DNA from: Gemmatimonadales bacterium
GTDB lineage: Bacteria > Gemmatimonadota > Gemmatimonadetes > Gemmatimonadales > GWC2-71-9
DNA length: 5,226 nucleotides
NCBI GenBank assembly: GCA_004525055.1
Contig: SPDF01000150.1
Location: 1 to 5,226, forward strand
Reading direction: 5' to 3'
Shown: positions 1-4,585 of the stretch, in pieces
Layout: each line of letters opens with the position of its first letter
Numbering within the stretch: position 1 is the first letter of the stretch
Made by a program: the position numbers and the translations under genes
The notes under the pieces: model-generated
Told to the model about the DNA's origin: nothing
Database searches by the model: none
Seen by the model: the letters and a program-made list of their open reading frames with translations, nothing else

Positions 1-5
1 CCCGC

Positions 6-434
6 TCAGGAGGACGGTATCGCCTTTTCCATCAAGTACCAGGTATGGCCACCGATGTAGCCTTCGCGTGCCATCACTCGTTGCCACCCCATGGCCACCA
101 GGAACGCCTCGGATCGAAGGTCATCCGTCCAGAACTCGACCAGATGCGCGCCGTAACCGGAGGCGCGCTCCTCGAAGGCGCCGAGGAGTCGGTGCGCGTG
201 CCCCAGCCGCCGTTCGGCCGGTGCGACCGCTACTTCGACCAGGTGTGCCACGCCACCCTGCAACGTATAGCGCAGGCCGCCGACCCAGTCGCCGATTTCG
301 CTGGTCAGGACGAGGTACCGGTCTTCGACGCGGCTGGTCGTGCCTTCGGCCTCGTCCTCCTCGCTCAGGAGGTCCGAAAACCAGGCGGAGAACTCTTCGT
401 CCTGTTCCATTTCACGGATCGTGATTTCACTCAT
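6..434 (-). CDS. GNAT-family N-acetyltransferase
   Basis: A 142-residue protein with the layout of the GCN5-related N-acetyltransferase fold, which moves an acetyl group from acetyl-CoA to an amine; the substrate cannot be read from sequence. Residues 65-94 form motif A: a beta strand (HLVEVAVAP) followed by the acetyl-CoA pyrophosphate-binding loop ERRLGHA (an R-x-x-G-x-A type) and a helix. Residues 97-120 (HLVEFWTDD, then EAFLVAMGWQRV) match the usual motif B with its 'xxGF/W' turn. The acidic stretch at about 11-31 precedes the core. I chose the ATG at 434 because GGGAGA lies 10 bases upstream and the protein then begins MSEITIREM, a normal GNAT first strand. The frame stays open upstream to 542, but the extra 36 residues look non-coding. 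The gene is monocistronic within the window, and its stop lies almost at the left edge. Fold assignment is confident; function is unknown. Confidence 0.88.
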   Translation of the reverse strand: MSEITIREMEQDEEFSAWFSDLLSEEDEAEGTTSRVEDRYLVLTSEIGDWVGGLRYTLQGGVAHLVEVAVAPAERRLGHAHRLLGAFEERASGYGAHLVEFWTDDLRSEAFLVAMGWQRVMAREGYIGGHTWYLMEKAIPSS

Positions 435-505
435 CGGTCCGGTGTCTCCCAGTAGCGGGCGAGGCGAGAATGCCTGCCCGTCCATATGCCTGAGCAACTT
501 AGGTG

Positions 506-529
506 CCATCGGGACGCGAACCCCAATGG
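506..529 (-). promoter_or_regulatory. Hairpin in the GNAT upstream region
   Basis: In the minus-strand RNA, CCATTGGG pairs with CCCGATGG around an 8-base loop (GTTCGCGT). One pair is a U-G wobble on this strand and would be a C-A mismatch on the other, which favours a minus-strand RNA structure. A second short stem, GTGGGC/GCCCGC with loop CTTT, sits immediately before it at 535-550. The pair could be a structured leader of the GNAT mRNA or part of the transcript end from the upstream operon. The role is unknown. Confidence 0.3.
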
Positions 530-596
530 TGCTAGCGGGCAAAGGCCCACCGTGCCTTGATGTTACAACCTTGGGCGGTATTTCGTTCCCCTCGCC

Positions 597-618
597 GGCG
601 TCCCCACGAGGGGACGCC
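597..618 (-). terminator. Hairpin terminator after the transporter gene
   Basis: GGCGTCCCC and GGGGACGCC form a perfect 9-bp stem around a 4-base loop, about 20 bases after the stop of the YfcC-family gene at 639. Placement just downstream of the last gene of the operon fits a transcription terminator on the minus strand. It is not followed by a T-run (the following minus-strand bases are GGCGAGGGG), so it is a stem-only type, a pausing site, or an RNA-3'-end stabilising stem rather than a classical intrinsic terminator. Confidence 0.6.
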
Positions 619-638
619 TGGAGCGGGGTGGAATTCGG

Positions 639-1994
639 TCAGGTGAGTCCGATCGCGATGGCGGCGACCAGCGCAACGGCGGCCAACACCGTCAGCAGAA
701 GCATCACCGGGACGGCGAATTTCCACCACTCCTCGAGGCGGACGCCGACGGCGGCGATCATGGCCAGGAGGGCGCCGTTGGTGGGATTGATGAGGTCCAT
801 CAGCCCCACGCCAAACTGGTAGGCCAGCACCGTCACCTGTCGCGAGAGTCCGAGCAGGTCGGAGAGTGGTACCAGCAGCGGCATGGTGAGGACTGCCTGC
901 CCGCTGGTGCTCGGCACCGGTAGGTGGAGGAGTCCATGCGCCACCATCATGCCCAGCGCGGTGAGCGTGACGGGCAGGTCGGCCACCGGCGCGAATAATC
1001 CGCGGACGACGGTGTCCACGATGTGGCCCTGATTCATGACCACATAGATGGCACGGGCGAACCCGATGATCATCGCCGCGTACGCCATCGACTTGAAGCC
1101 GTCCACGTAGGCCTCGGCGGTTCCCTCGAGGCCAAGCTTGCCGACGAGCCCCACGACGATTCCCATCGCGAAAAAGAGCGCCGACATCTGGTCGAAGTCC
1201 CACTCCCACCGTAGTACGCCCACCACGAACAGTGCGAAGCTCCCGATAATGAGGAGGAGGATGGTTCGCATCCGCCACCCGCTCGCCCCGGCGGCGGCCT
1301 CCTGCGCGGTCGAGGCGACCCCCGCCGTCTGCGTGCGCGCGGCATGGCGCATGGTGTACCAGATGTAGAGCCCGAGCGCGGGGACGAGGAAGGCGATGCG
1401 AAATGCGGAGCCGCTGAGGAGCGGCAGGCCGGCGACCTTCTGGGCGATGCCGACCATGAAGGGATTAATCGGGCTGAACGTGGCGCCGACGACGGCGGCG
1501 CCGATGCTCATCGCGACCGCGGTGACACGGTTGAAGCCGAGGCGTGCCACCAGGAGGACAAGGATCGGCGCGAACGCGATCAACTCCTCCTGCATCTGGA
1601 TGAGGATGCCGCCGGTGGCGAAGACCAGGCAGGATATCGGGATAACCAGGGTGTCGTGGCCTCGCAATCGGGCGACGAGCCCATCGAGCAGGGTACCGAA
1701 GACCCCGGTCCGCTCCACCACGGTCCAGGCGGCGCCCACCAGGAAAACGAGGAAGATGACGGAGGCGGCGTCGGCCATCCCCTTCGGAATGTCGACGAGT
1801 GCGTCGGTCAGGGTGACCGGCGCCGGAGCCACCGTTCGGTAGGTGCCGGGGACCACCACCTGCCGGCCGGTGGCTGGGTCCTCCTGTCGTTCGTATTCAC
1901 CGGCCGGGACCACCCAGGTGAGGGCTGCCGCCGCCAGCACGAACCCGACCAGGAGGACGAGTGGGTGCGGAAGGCGGAGCTCCGTCAACCTCAA
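639..1994 (-). CDS. YfcC-family (DcuC/ion transporter superfamily) membrane transporter
   Basis: A 451-residue inner-membrane protein of the YfcC family (C4-dicarboxylate anaerobic carrier fold, often annotated as a putative basic amino acid antiporter). About 11-12 hydrophobic segments are visible. Family signatures are the N-terminal PHPLVLL (9-15) and WVVPAGEYER (27-36), SPINPFMVGIAQKVAGLPL (174-192), an ARAIYVVMNQGHIVDTVV block (313-330), and PSTSGQAVLTMPLLVPLSDL (361-380) followed by GVGLMDLINPTNG (395-407), the two re-entrant-loop-like halves. The cytoplasmic stretch at about 215-243 is poorly hydrophobic. Substrate is not determinable: members are variously linked to arginine/ornithine, dicarboxylate or other anions. 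The start is TTG at 1994, forming a TTGA overlap with the stop of the preceding gene; an AGG lies 6 bases upstream. A second TTG two codons later is also possible. This is the last gene of the minus-strand operon. Family call is secure, substrate unknown. Confidence 0.9.
   Translation of the reverse strand: MRLTELRLPHPLVLLVGFVLAAAALTWVVPAGEYERQEDPATGRQVVVPGTYRTVAPAPVTLTDALVDIPKGMADAASVIFLVFLVGAAWTVVERTGVFGTLLDGLVARLRGHDTLVIPISCLVFATGGILIQMQEELIAFAPILVLLVARLGFNRVTAVAMSIGAAVVGATFSPINPFMVGIAQKVAGLPLLSGSAFRIAFLVPALGLYIWYTMRHAARTQTAGVASTAQEAAAGASGWRMRTILLLIIGSFALFVVGVLRWEWDFDQMSALFFAMGIVVGLVGKLGLEGTAEAYVDGFKSMAYAAMIIGFARAIYVVMNQGHIVDTVVRGLFAPVADLPVTLTALGMMVAHGLLHLPVPSTSGQAVLTMPLLVPLSDLLGLSRQVTVLAYQFGVGLMDLINPTNGALLAMIAAVGVRLEEWWKFAVPVMLLLTVLAAVALVAAIAIGLT
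1991..1994 (-). promoter_or_regulatory. TTGA stop/start overlap, translational coupling
   Basis: The TGA stop of the small four-cysteine protein (1991-1993) overlaps the TTG start of the transporter (1992-1994). The Shine-Dalgarno match upstream is poor (AGGCC), so re-initiation by ribosomes finishing the upstream gene is the likely way the transporter is translated. This overlap is also the main reason for choosing the TTG start. Confidence 0.6.
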
Positions 1995-2260
1995 AGAGGC
2001 CTACATGACTGCGCGACGGGAATTGCCTTGCCGCAGGCGATGGACTCGTTCATGCCGGCGATGATCGGGCCGCAGGCGGTGGTCTGCGCCTGTTGCAGCG
2101 CCTCCGATTCGGAAGCGCCCGAGGCCGTCGCCTTGTTGCTCCGCCCGTTGTATTCGATCGTGACCGTGCACTCCACGTTCTGGCTGTTGAGCGTCGAGTA
2201 GAGGAGCATCGCCCCGAACGCCAGGGCGACGCCGATCGTGATCATGGTGCTGCGTTTCAT
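1991..2260 (-). CDS. Small exported or membrane-anchored four-cysteine protein, function unknown
   Basis: An 89-residue protein I cannot assign to a named family. Residues 1-6 (MKRSTM) are basic, followed by a hydrophobic segment at about 7-24, so it is either a secreted protein with a poorly defined cleavage site or a single-pass protein with its C-terminus outside the cytoplasm. The exported part has four cysteines (31, 63, 76, 86), enough for two disulfides. It looks like a short alpha/beta domain: strand ECTVTIEYNG, a Ser/Ala-rich region, helix ESEALQQAQTTACGPIIAGM, then ESIACGKAIPVAQSC. The central part recalls hypothetical proteins in which a 'V-x-x-NGR ... TASG' strand precedes an Ala-rich helix and a Cys-Gly motif, but I could not name a family. 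The start is supported by AGGAGA 4 bases before the ATG. It follows the YIP1 gene by 25 bases and overlaps the transporter by 4 bases, so it is co-transcribed with both. Confidence 0.8.
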   Translation of the reverse strand: MKRSTMITIGVALAFGAMLLYSTLNSQNVECTVTIEYNGRSNKATASGASESEALQQAQTTACGPIIAGMNESIACGKAIPVAQSCRPL

Positions 2261-2261
2261 G

Positions 2262-2280
2262 CGTTCTCCTGACAGGAACG
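2262..2280 (-). promoter_or_regulatory. Inverted repeat containing the ribosome-binding site of the four-cysteine gene
   Basis: In the 25-base gap after the YIP1 gene the minus strand carries CGTTC, nine bases including AGGA, then GAACG: a perfect 5-bp stem that would display the Shine-Dalgarno core in its loop. An alternative pairing, TCCTG/CAGGA, would bury it. This allows a simple RNA switch for translation of the downstream gene, but a 19-base near-palindrome of this kind can also occur by chance. Confidence 0.3.
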
Positions 2281-2285
2281 TGCGG

Positions 2286-3011
2286 TCAGCCTGATATCAT
2301 CGCGGGCAGAATCTTCGGAAGCGCACCGATCACCCAGACGATGGCGCCACCGAGCAACGCCTTGTTCATCGGGATCTTTCCGACCACGTGGAGGCCGACC
2401 GCGATGAGGAAGGTGACCCAGAGCGTGAAGACGTCCACGCGCATCAGGGTCGCCATCAAGACCGCCGAGGTTGTGTCCGGATCGAACGCCCGCGCGACTC
2501 CCAGCTTGACCGATGCCTCCCCGGTGAGCTGTTCCTCCGGGAGCAGCAATGCTTGCGCGCCAGAGGCGAGCAGTTCGAGAATCCTGGGGAAGTAGCTGTA
2601 CGTGGCGATCATCATCGCGGCCCCGAGTGAGACCGCTGCCCCGACAATCTTCCCGGCGACCCAGGTGGTGAGGCCCAGGAGGAGGACGACAACCGGGAGG
2701 CTGACCAGGATGCCGATGACGGCAAACTTCTCGGAGGCGGCGCGCATGCCCGAGGCTATCTCCTCGGTCATCTGGGGGTTCTTGGCCATGGCCTTCGCGA
2801 TCCCGCGCGAAATCTCGGCGTCCATGATGGGCTGAAACGCGCCTTTCAGGCCGAACCAAATCGCCAGGAACAGCACCAGGAAGATCAGCAGCGGAACGAA
2901 GAACCCGGCGTCCTTGCGCCGCTCGAAGACGGCGGACGGCTTGACGAAGATTTCGAGGAAGTCTTCCCAGAGTGCAGACCGTTCTGGGGTCGGTGCGGTG
3001 GGCGCGGTCAT
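2286..3011 (-). CDS. YIP1-family polytopic membrane protein
   Basis: A 241-residue membrane protein resembling the bacterial YIP1 domain (PF04893 type), a five-helix membrane family whose bacterial members have no settled function. The N-terminus carries the characteristic short amphipathic stretch WEDFLEIFVKPSAVFERRKD (15-34) with the 'P-x-x-VF' turn before the first membrane helix (36-56). A soluble loop (57-95, containing KAMAKNPQMTEEIASGM) separates it from helices at about 97-118, 121-148, 183-210 and 216-238. The start is fixed by AGGAGT four bases before the ATG at 3011. The same frame is open further upstream to 3407, but that region is occupied by cutA and the lipoprotein gene in other frames. 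The gene starts 14 bases after the cutA stop, so it shares that transcript. In other bacteria such proteins are thought to help organise membranes or transporters, but I have no direct evidence of that here. Confidence 0.8.
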   Translation of the reverse strand: MTAPTAPTPERSALWEDFLEIFVKPSAVFERRKDAGFFVPLLIFLVLFLAIWFGLKGAFQPIMDAEISRGIAKAMAKNPQMTEEIASGMRAASEKFAVIGILVSLPVVVLLLGLTTWVAGKIVGAAVSLGAAMMIATYSYFPRILELLASGAQALLLPEEQLTGEASVKLGVARAFDPDTTSAVLMATLMRVDVFTLWVTFLIAVGLHVVGKIPMNKALLGGAIVWVIGALPKILPAMISG

Positions 3012-3015
3012 GGGG

Positions 3016-3021
3016 ACTCCT
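3016..3021 (-). promoter_or_regulatory. Strong ribosome-binding site of the YIP1 gene
   Basis: AGGAGT on the minus strand, four bases before the ATG at 3011. It decides between this start and the much longer open frame that continues upstream through cutA. Confidence 0.75.
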
Positions 3022-3023
3022 TG

Positions 3024-3069
3024 ATTCAAGTAGTCGTCGCGGCGCGGAGCCAATTCAAGTAGTCTTCGC
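3024..3069. repeat. 17-bp imperfect direct repeat at the cutA 3' end
   Basis: ATTCAAGTAGTCGTCGC (3024-3040) and ATTCAAGTAGTCTTCGC (3053-3069) match at 16 of 17 positions with a 29-base period. The upstream-of-stop copy encodes EDYLN in CutA. The other copy is read in a shifted frame, encodes the last residues (TTT) and supplies the TGA stop. It suggests a small local duplication. Confidence 0.6.
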
Positions 3070-3349
3070 TTCCCGCCGCAATGGCGGTGGCAATAATTTC
3101 GGGGTTCTTGTAGCTGTGCCTCCCCCGGAGGTGTAATTCGAGTTCCGGGTACCTCGCGCGGGTGGTCTTCAGCAGGCAGAGCCACTCCTCCGCCTCCTGC
3201 ATTTGCCCTTCCCAATGATAGGTCGACGCGACCGGGCCCACGACCTGGCCGCAGGCCGCCAACCGCCCTTCGACTGCGCTCCCCGTGAGCCGCATGGCCT
3301 CTTCCCGCGAGGAGGCGGCCACCGCCACCTGGAGGCAGTCGTCGCTCAC
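3026..3349 (-). CDS. cutA: CutA-family divalent-ion tolerance protein
   Basis: A 107-residue protein with the full length and fold signature of CutA, a small PII-like protein that forms very stable trimers and was first described from copper tolerance mutants. Its actual biochemical role is unsettled. Recognisable conserved blocks in order are RLAACGQVV (29-37), STYHWEGQMQEAEE (42-55), the LKTT strand (60-63), RHSYKNPEII (77-86) and EDYLNWL (95-101), which align with the corresponding blocks of E. coli CutA (LAAC, YYWEG, LKTT, HHPYQTPEL, DYLSWL). The start is GTG at 3349, because its GTGA overlap with the stop of the lipoprotein gene puts the first strand (CLQVAVAA) at the normal N-terminus. 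An extension to 3430 in frame is unrelated to CutA. No signal peptide, so the product is cytoplasmic. There is no strong Shine-Dalgarno sequence; coupling from the upstream gene is probable. Confidence 0.93.
   Translation of the reverse strand: MSDDCLQVAVAASSREEAMRLTGSAVEGRLAACGQVVGPVASTYHWEGQMQEAEEWLCLLKTTRARYPELELHLRGRHSYKNPEIIATAIAAGSEDYLNWLRAATTT
3346..3349 (-). promoter_or_regulatory. GTGA stop/start overlap, translational coupling
   Basis: The TGA stop of the lipoprotein gene (3346-3348) overlaps the GTG start of cutA (3347-3349). The bases before it (GCCGGCCTC) have no good ribosome-binding site, so cutA translation probably depends on ribosomes ending the lipoprotein gene. Confidence 0.6.
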
Positions 3350-3738
3350 GAGGCCGGCGCGGCCGCCGCGATGCCGGGCGTCTCGTGACCGCGCCGGCCG
3401 TCGGCAATCGGATCGACTGCGGTGCGCCACCCGCTCCGGAACTGCAGGGTGAGACGGTGCCCGAGGCTGTCGGCGGTGACGTTCAGGACATCCGGCATGG
3501 TGCGGGCGTAGGCGGCTCCCGCCGCCGCCTGCGCGCCGTAGTCTGCCGGCGTATCCCCCTGATAGGCGTACCCAAACTCCCTTCCGATGGCGATTGCCTG
3601 CGCCTGCTCCTTCCCGTACCGGGCAAACTGGTCCGGGGGAATCAGTCCCTGTTGGGACACCACCGGCGTGTAGCTGTCATAGCTCGGGCAGCCGGTCAGG
3701 GCGATGGCGAGCAGGGGAAGGGCGAGTAGGCGGCGCAT
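3346..3738 (-). CDS. Putative lipoprotein of unknown function
   Basis: A 130-residue predicted lipoprotein. The N-terminus is a lipoprotein signal peptide: RR at 2-3, a hydrophobic core LLALPLLAIA, and lipobox LTGC with the acylated cysteine at residue 17. The mature part starts with a tyrosine/serine-rich linker (PSYDSYTPVVSQQG), then a helix-like stretch (about 34-55), an alanine-rich segment (68-80), and a C-terminal region about 85-120 with RLTLQFRSGWRTAVDPIADG that reads like two or three beta strands, ending in a low-complexity AAAAPAS tail. I do not recognise a named family. The ATG at 3738 has AGGA eight bases upstream. It is the first gene of the minus-strand operon and overlaps cutA by four bases. 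The mature protein should be attached to the membrane on the outer side of the cytoplasmic membrane or in the outer membrane; what it does there is unknown. Confidence 0.82.
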   Translation of the reverse strand: MRRLLALPLLAIALTGCPSYDSYTPVVSQQGLIPPDQFARYGKEQAQAIAIGREFGYAYQGDTPADYGAQAAAGAAYARTMPDVLNVTADSLGHRLTLQFRSGWRTAVDPIADGRRGHETPGIAAAAPAS

Positions 3739-3838
3739 GGAAGTCGTCCTGGGGTGTGGTGGACCGGTCGGGCGCCTCGGGCCGTGCAGACCGAAGGGGG
3801 ATTCAACTACCTTAAATAATGCCGATCACACGTTCTCC
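3739..3838. promoter_or_regulatory. Divergent promoter region between lipoprotein operon and PAP2 gene
   Basis: The 80-base gap 3739-3818 must hold both promoters. The only AT-rich island in it (3811-3820, CTTAAATAAT) abuts the PAP2 ATG. For the plus strand, TACCTT at 3808-3813 is a possible -10 five bases before the ATG, which would give a leaderless or almost leaderless mRNA. For the minus strand, TTGGGA (about 3836-3841) followed 17 bases later by TATTTA (about 3813-3818) is a possible but weak sigma-70-like pair, placing part of the promoter inside the PAP2 reading frame. Both assignments are tentative. Confidence 0.3.
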
Positions 3839-4571
3839 CAAGGGGTGCCGTCTCCTGTCGCTCCTGCTCATCGGGCTGGCGTGGGGCGCCGTTTCACCGG
3901 TCTGGTCTCAGGAGATGACCCCTCCTCACCAGATCCAGTGGTATGAACCGGTGATTGTGGCGGCGGGGGTGTCGGTATTCTTCCTGGTCGACAACCCGAT
4001 CCGGAGCTACATGCTGGACCATCAGACCACGGGCAGGGACGACGTGGCCAGTGTCTTCAAGAAGGTCGGCGAGCCGGAGGTCTGGGCGCTGGTACCGGCG
4101 GTGATGGTCGGGACCGGCCTGGCGCTCAAGAAGCCGGGCCTGACCCGCTCGGGTCTCCGCGCGGTCACCTCGGCGGCTCTGGCGGGCGGAATCACCGCGG
4201 TATTCAAGTACACCCTCGGACGCGAACGACCGAGCGTCGCAGGGTCAGAGCCGCTCGAGTTCATCCCGTTCTCCGGCAACGTCTCCATGCCGTCAGGGCA
4301 CACGTCGACGGCGTTCGGCTTTGCCGCCAGCCTGGCGGAGGACGTCCACCCGCTCTGGGCCAAGATCGGCCTGTATACCCTCGCCACTGGTACTGCCTGG
4401 TCACGGGTCTACAACAACAACCACTGGACCAGTGATGTCCTCGCAGGCGCCATTGTGGGCCTCACCTCCGCCAAGCTTGTGAGCGGGAAGTGGCAGGTCT
4501 GGGGGATTCGCCCACCTGCCGTCTTCGCCGACGGTCACCAGGTGACCGTGAGCTGGCAGGGCACTTTCTAG
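3819..4571 (+). CDS. PAP2-superfamily phosphatase (lipid phosphate phosphatase type)
   Basis: A 250-residue member of the type 2 phosphatidic acid phosphatase superfamily, which removes phosphate from lipid phosphates or undecaprenyl pyrophosphate on the outer side of the cytoplasmic membrane. All three catalytic motifs are intact: KYTLGRERP (K130-x6-R137-P138), MPSGHTSTAF with PSGH at 158-161, and SRVYNNNHWTSD (S195, R196, nucleophile-pair histidine H202, D206). Hydrophobic segments occur at about 11-30 (signal peptide, possible cleavage near S30-Q31), 43-57, 89-103, 115-130, 160-172, 182-194 and 206-222. The C-terminal 28 residues (about 223-250) are polar and end with a strand-like VTVSWQGTF. 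No Shine-Dalgarno site precedes the ATG (AAGGGGG is 18 or more bases away), and no in-frame GTG or TTG start follows before residue 33, so an SD-less or leaderless start at 3819 is most likely. The partner gene follows directly. Substrate is not known. Confidence 0.92.
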   Translation: MPITRSPKGCRLLSLLLIGLAWGAVSPVWSQEMTPPHQIQWYEPVIVAAGVSVFFLVDNPIRSYMLDHQTTGRDDVASVFKKVGEPEVWALVPAVMVGTGLALKKPGLTRSGLRAVTSAALAGGITAVFKYTLGRERPSVAGSEPLEFIPFSGNVSMPSGHTSTAFGFAASLAEDVHPLWAKIGLYTLATGTAWSRVYNNNHWTSDVLAGAIVGLTSAKLVSGKWQVWGIRPPAVFADGHQVTVSWQGTF

Positions 4572-4585
4572 GAATGCCACGCATG
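4569..4585 (+). promoter_or_regulatory. Ribosome-binding site deciding the WtpA start
   Basis: The PAP2 stop TAG (4569-4571) is embedded in TAGGA, and AGGA ends at 4573. The first ATG (4574) would have no spacing from it. The second in-frame ATG (4583) has a 9-base spacing, the usual distance. The second start is therefore preferred, and the site makes termination and re-initiation on the same sequence possible. Confidence 0.5.

Larger units (their letters stand above)
435..638. other. Intergenic spacer between transporter and GNAT gene
   Basis: A 204-base spacer with no convincing gene. Read on the minus strand it contains, in order, a strong GC hairpin (597-618, listed as terminator), a 6-7 bp hairpin (about 535-550) and an 8-bp hairpin (506-529), then the GNAT ribosome-binding site at 445-450. 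The promoter of the GNAT gene should lie here, but I find no pair of hexamers close to the sigma-70 consensus. The best candidate, TTGGGG (minus strand, about 521-526) with TAAGTT about 19 bases later, is weak and overlaps the second hairpin. Confidence 0.6.

Noticed and set aside
500..530. tRNA-like T-arm (GGTTC loop followed by a GGCACC-like end) on the minus strand
   Set aside because: The five-base T-stem has a mismatch, the T-loop lacks the usual A58, and no matching acceptor strand, D-arm or anticodon arm can be placed upstream.
435..542. Extension of the GNAT protein to an upstream ATG at 542
   Set aside because: The extra 36 residues run through two predicted hairpins and do not resemble a GNAT N-terminus; the GGGAGA site supports the start at 434.
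532..1278. 248-codon minus-strand frame overlapping the transporter gene
   Set aside because: It is an out-of-frame reading of the transporter, rich in Arg, His, Gly and Pro, with no recognisable domain and no supporting start.
1344..2201. Long open frame on the plus strand opposite the transporter gene (285 codons)
   Set aside because: It is antisense to the well-supported YfcC-family gene, is dominated by Asp, Glu, Gly, His and Arg as expected of a GC-rich shadow frame, and crosses the four-cysteine gene; it shows no domain.
3012..3407. N-terminal extension of the YIP1 frame up to 3407
   Set aside because: It would overlap cutA and the lipoprotein gene completely, has an Arg/Pro-rich nonsense composition, and the strong AGGAGT at 3016-3021 marks the real start at 3011.
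3350..3430. N-terminal extension of CutA up to 3430
   Set aside because: The extra 27 residues are Arg-rich and not CutA-like; the GTG at 3349 overlaps the upstream stop and gives the normal family length.
4022..4387. 121-codon minus-strand frame inside the PAP2 gene
   Set aside because: It is antisense to a gene with all three PAP2 catalytic motifs and has no features of its own.
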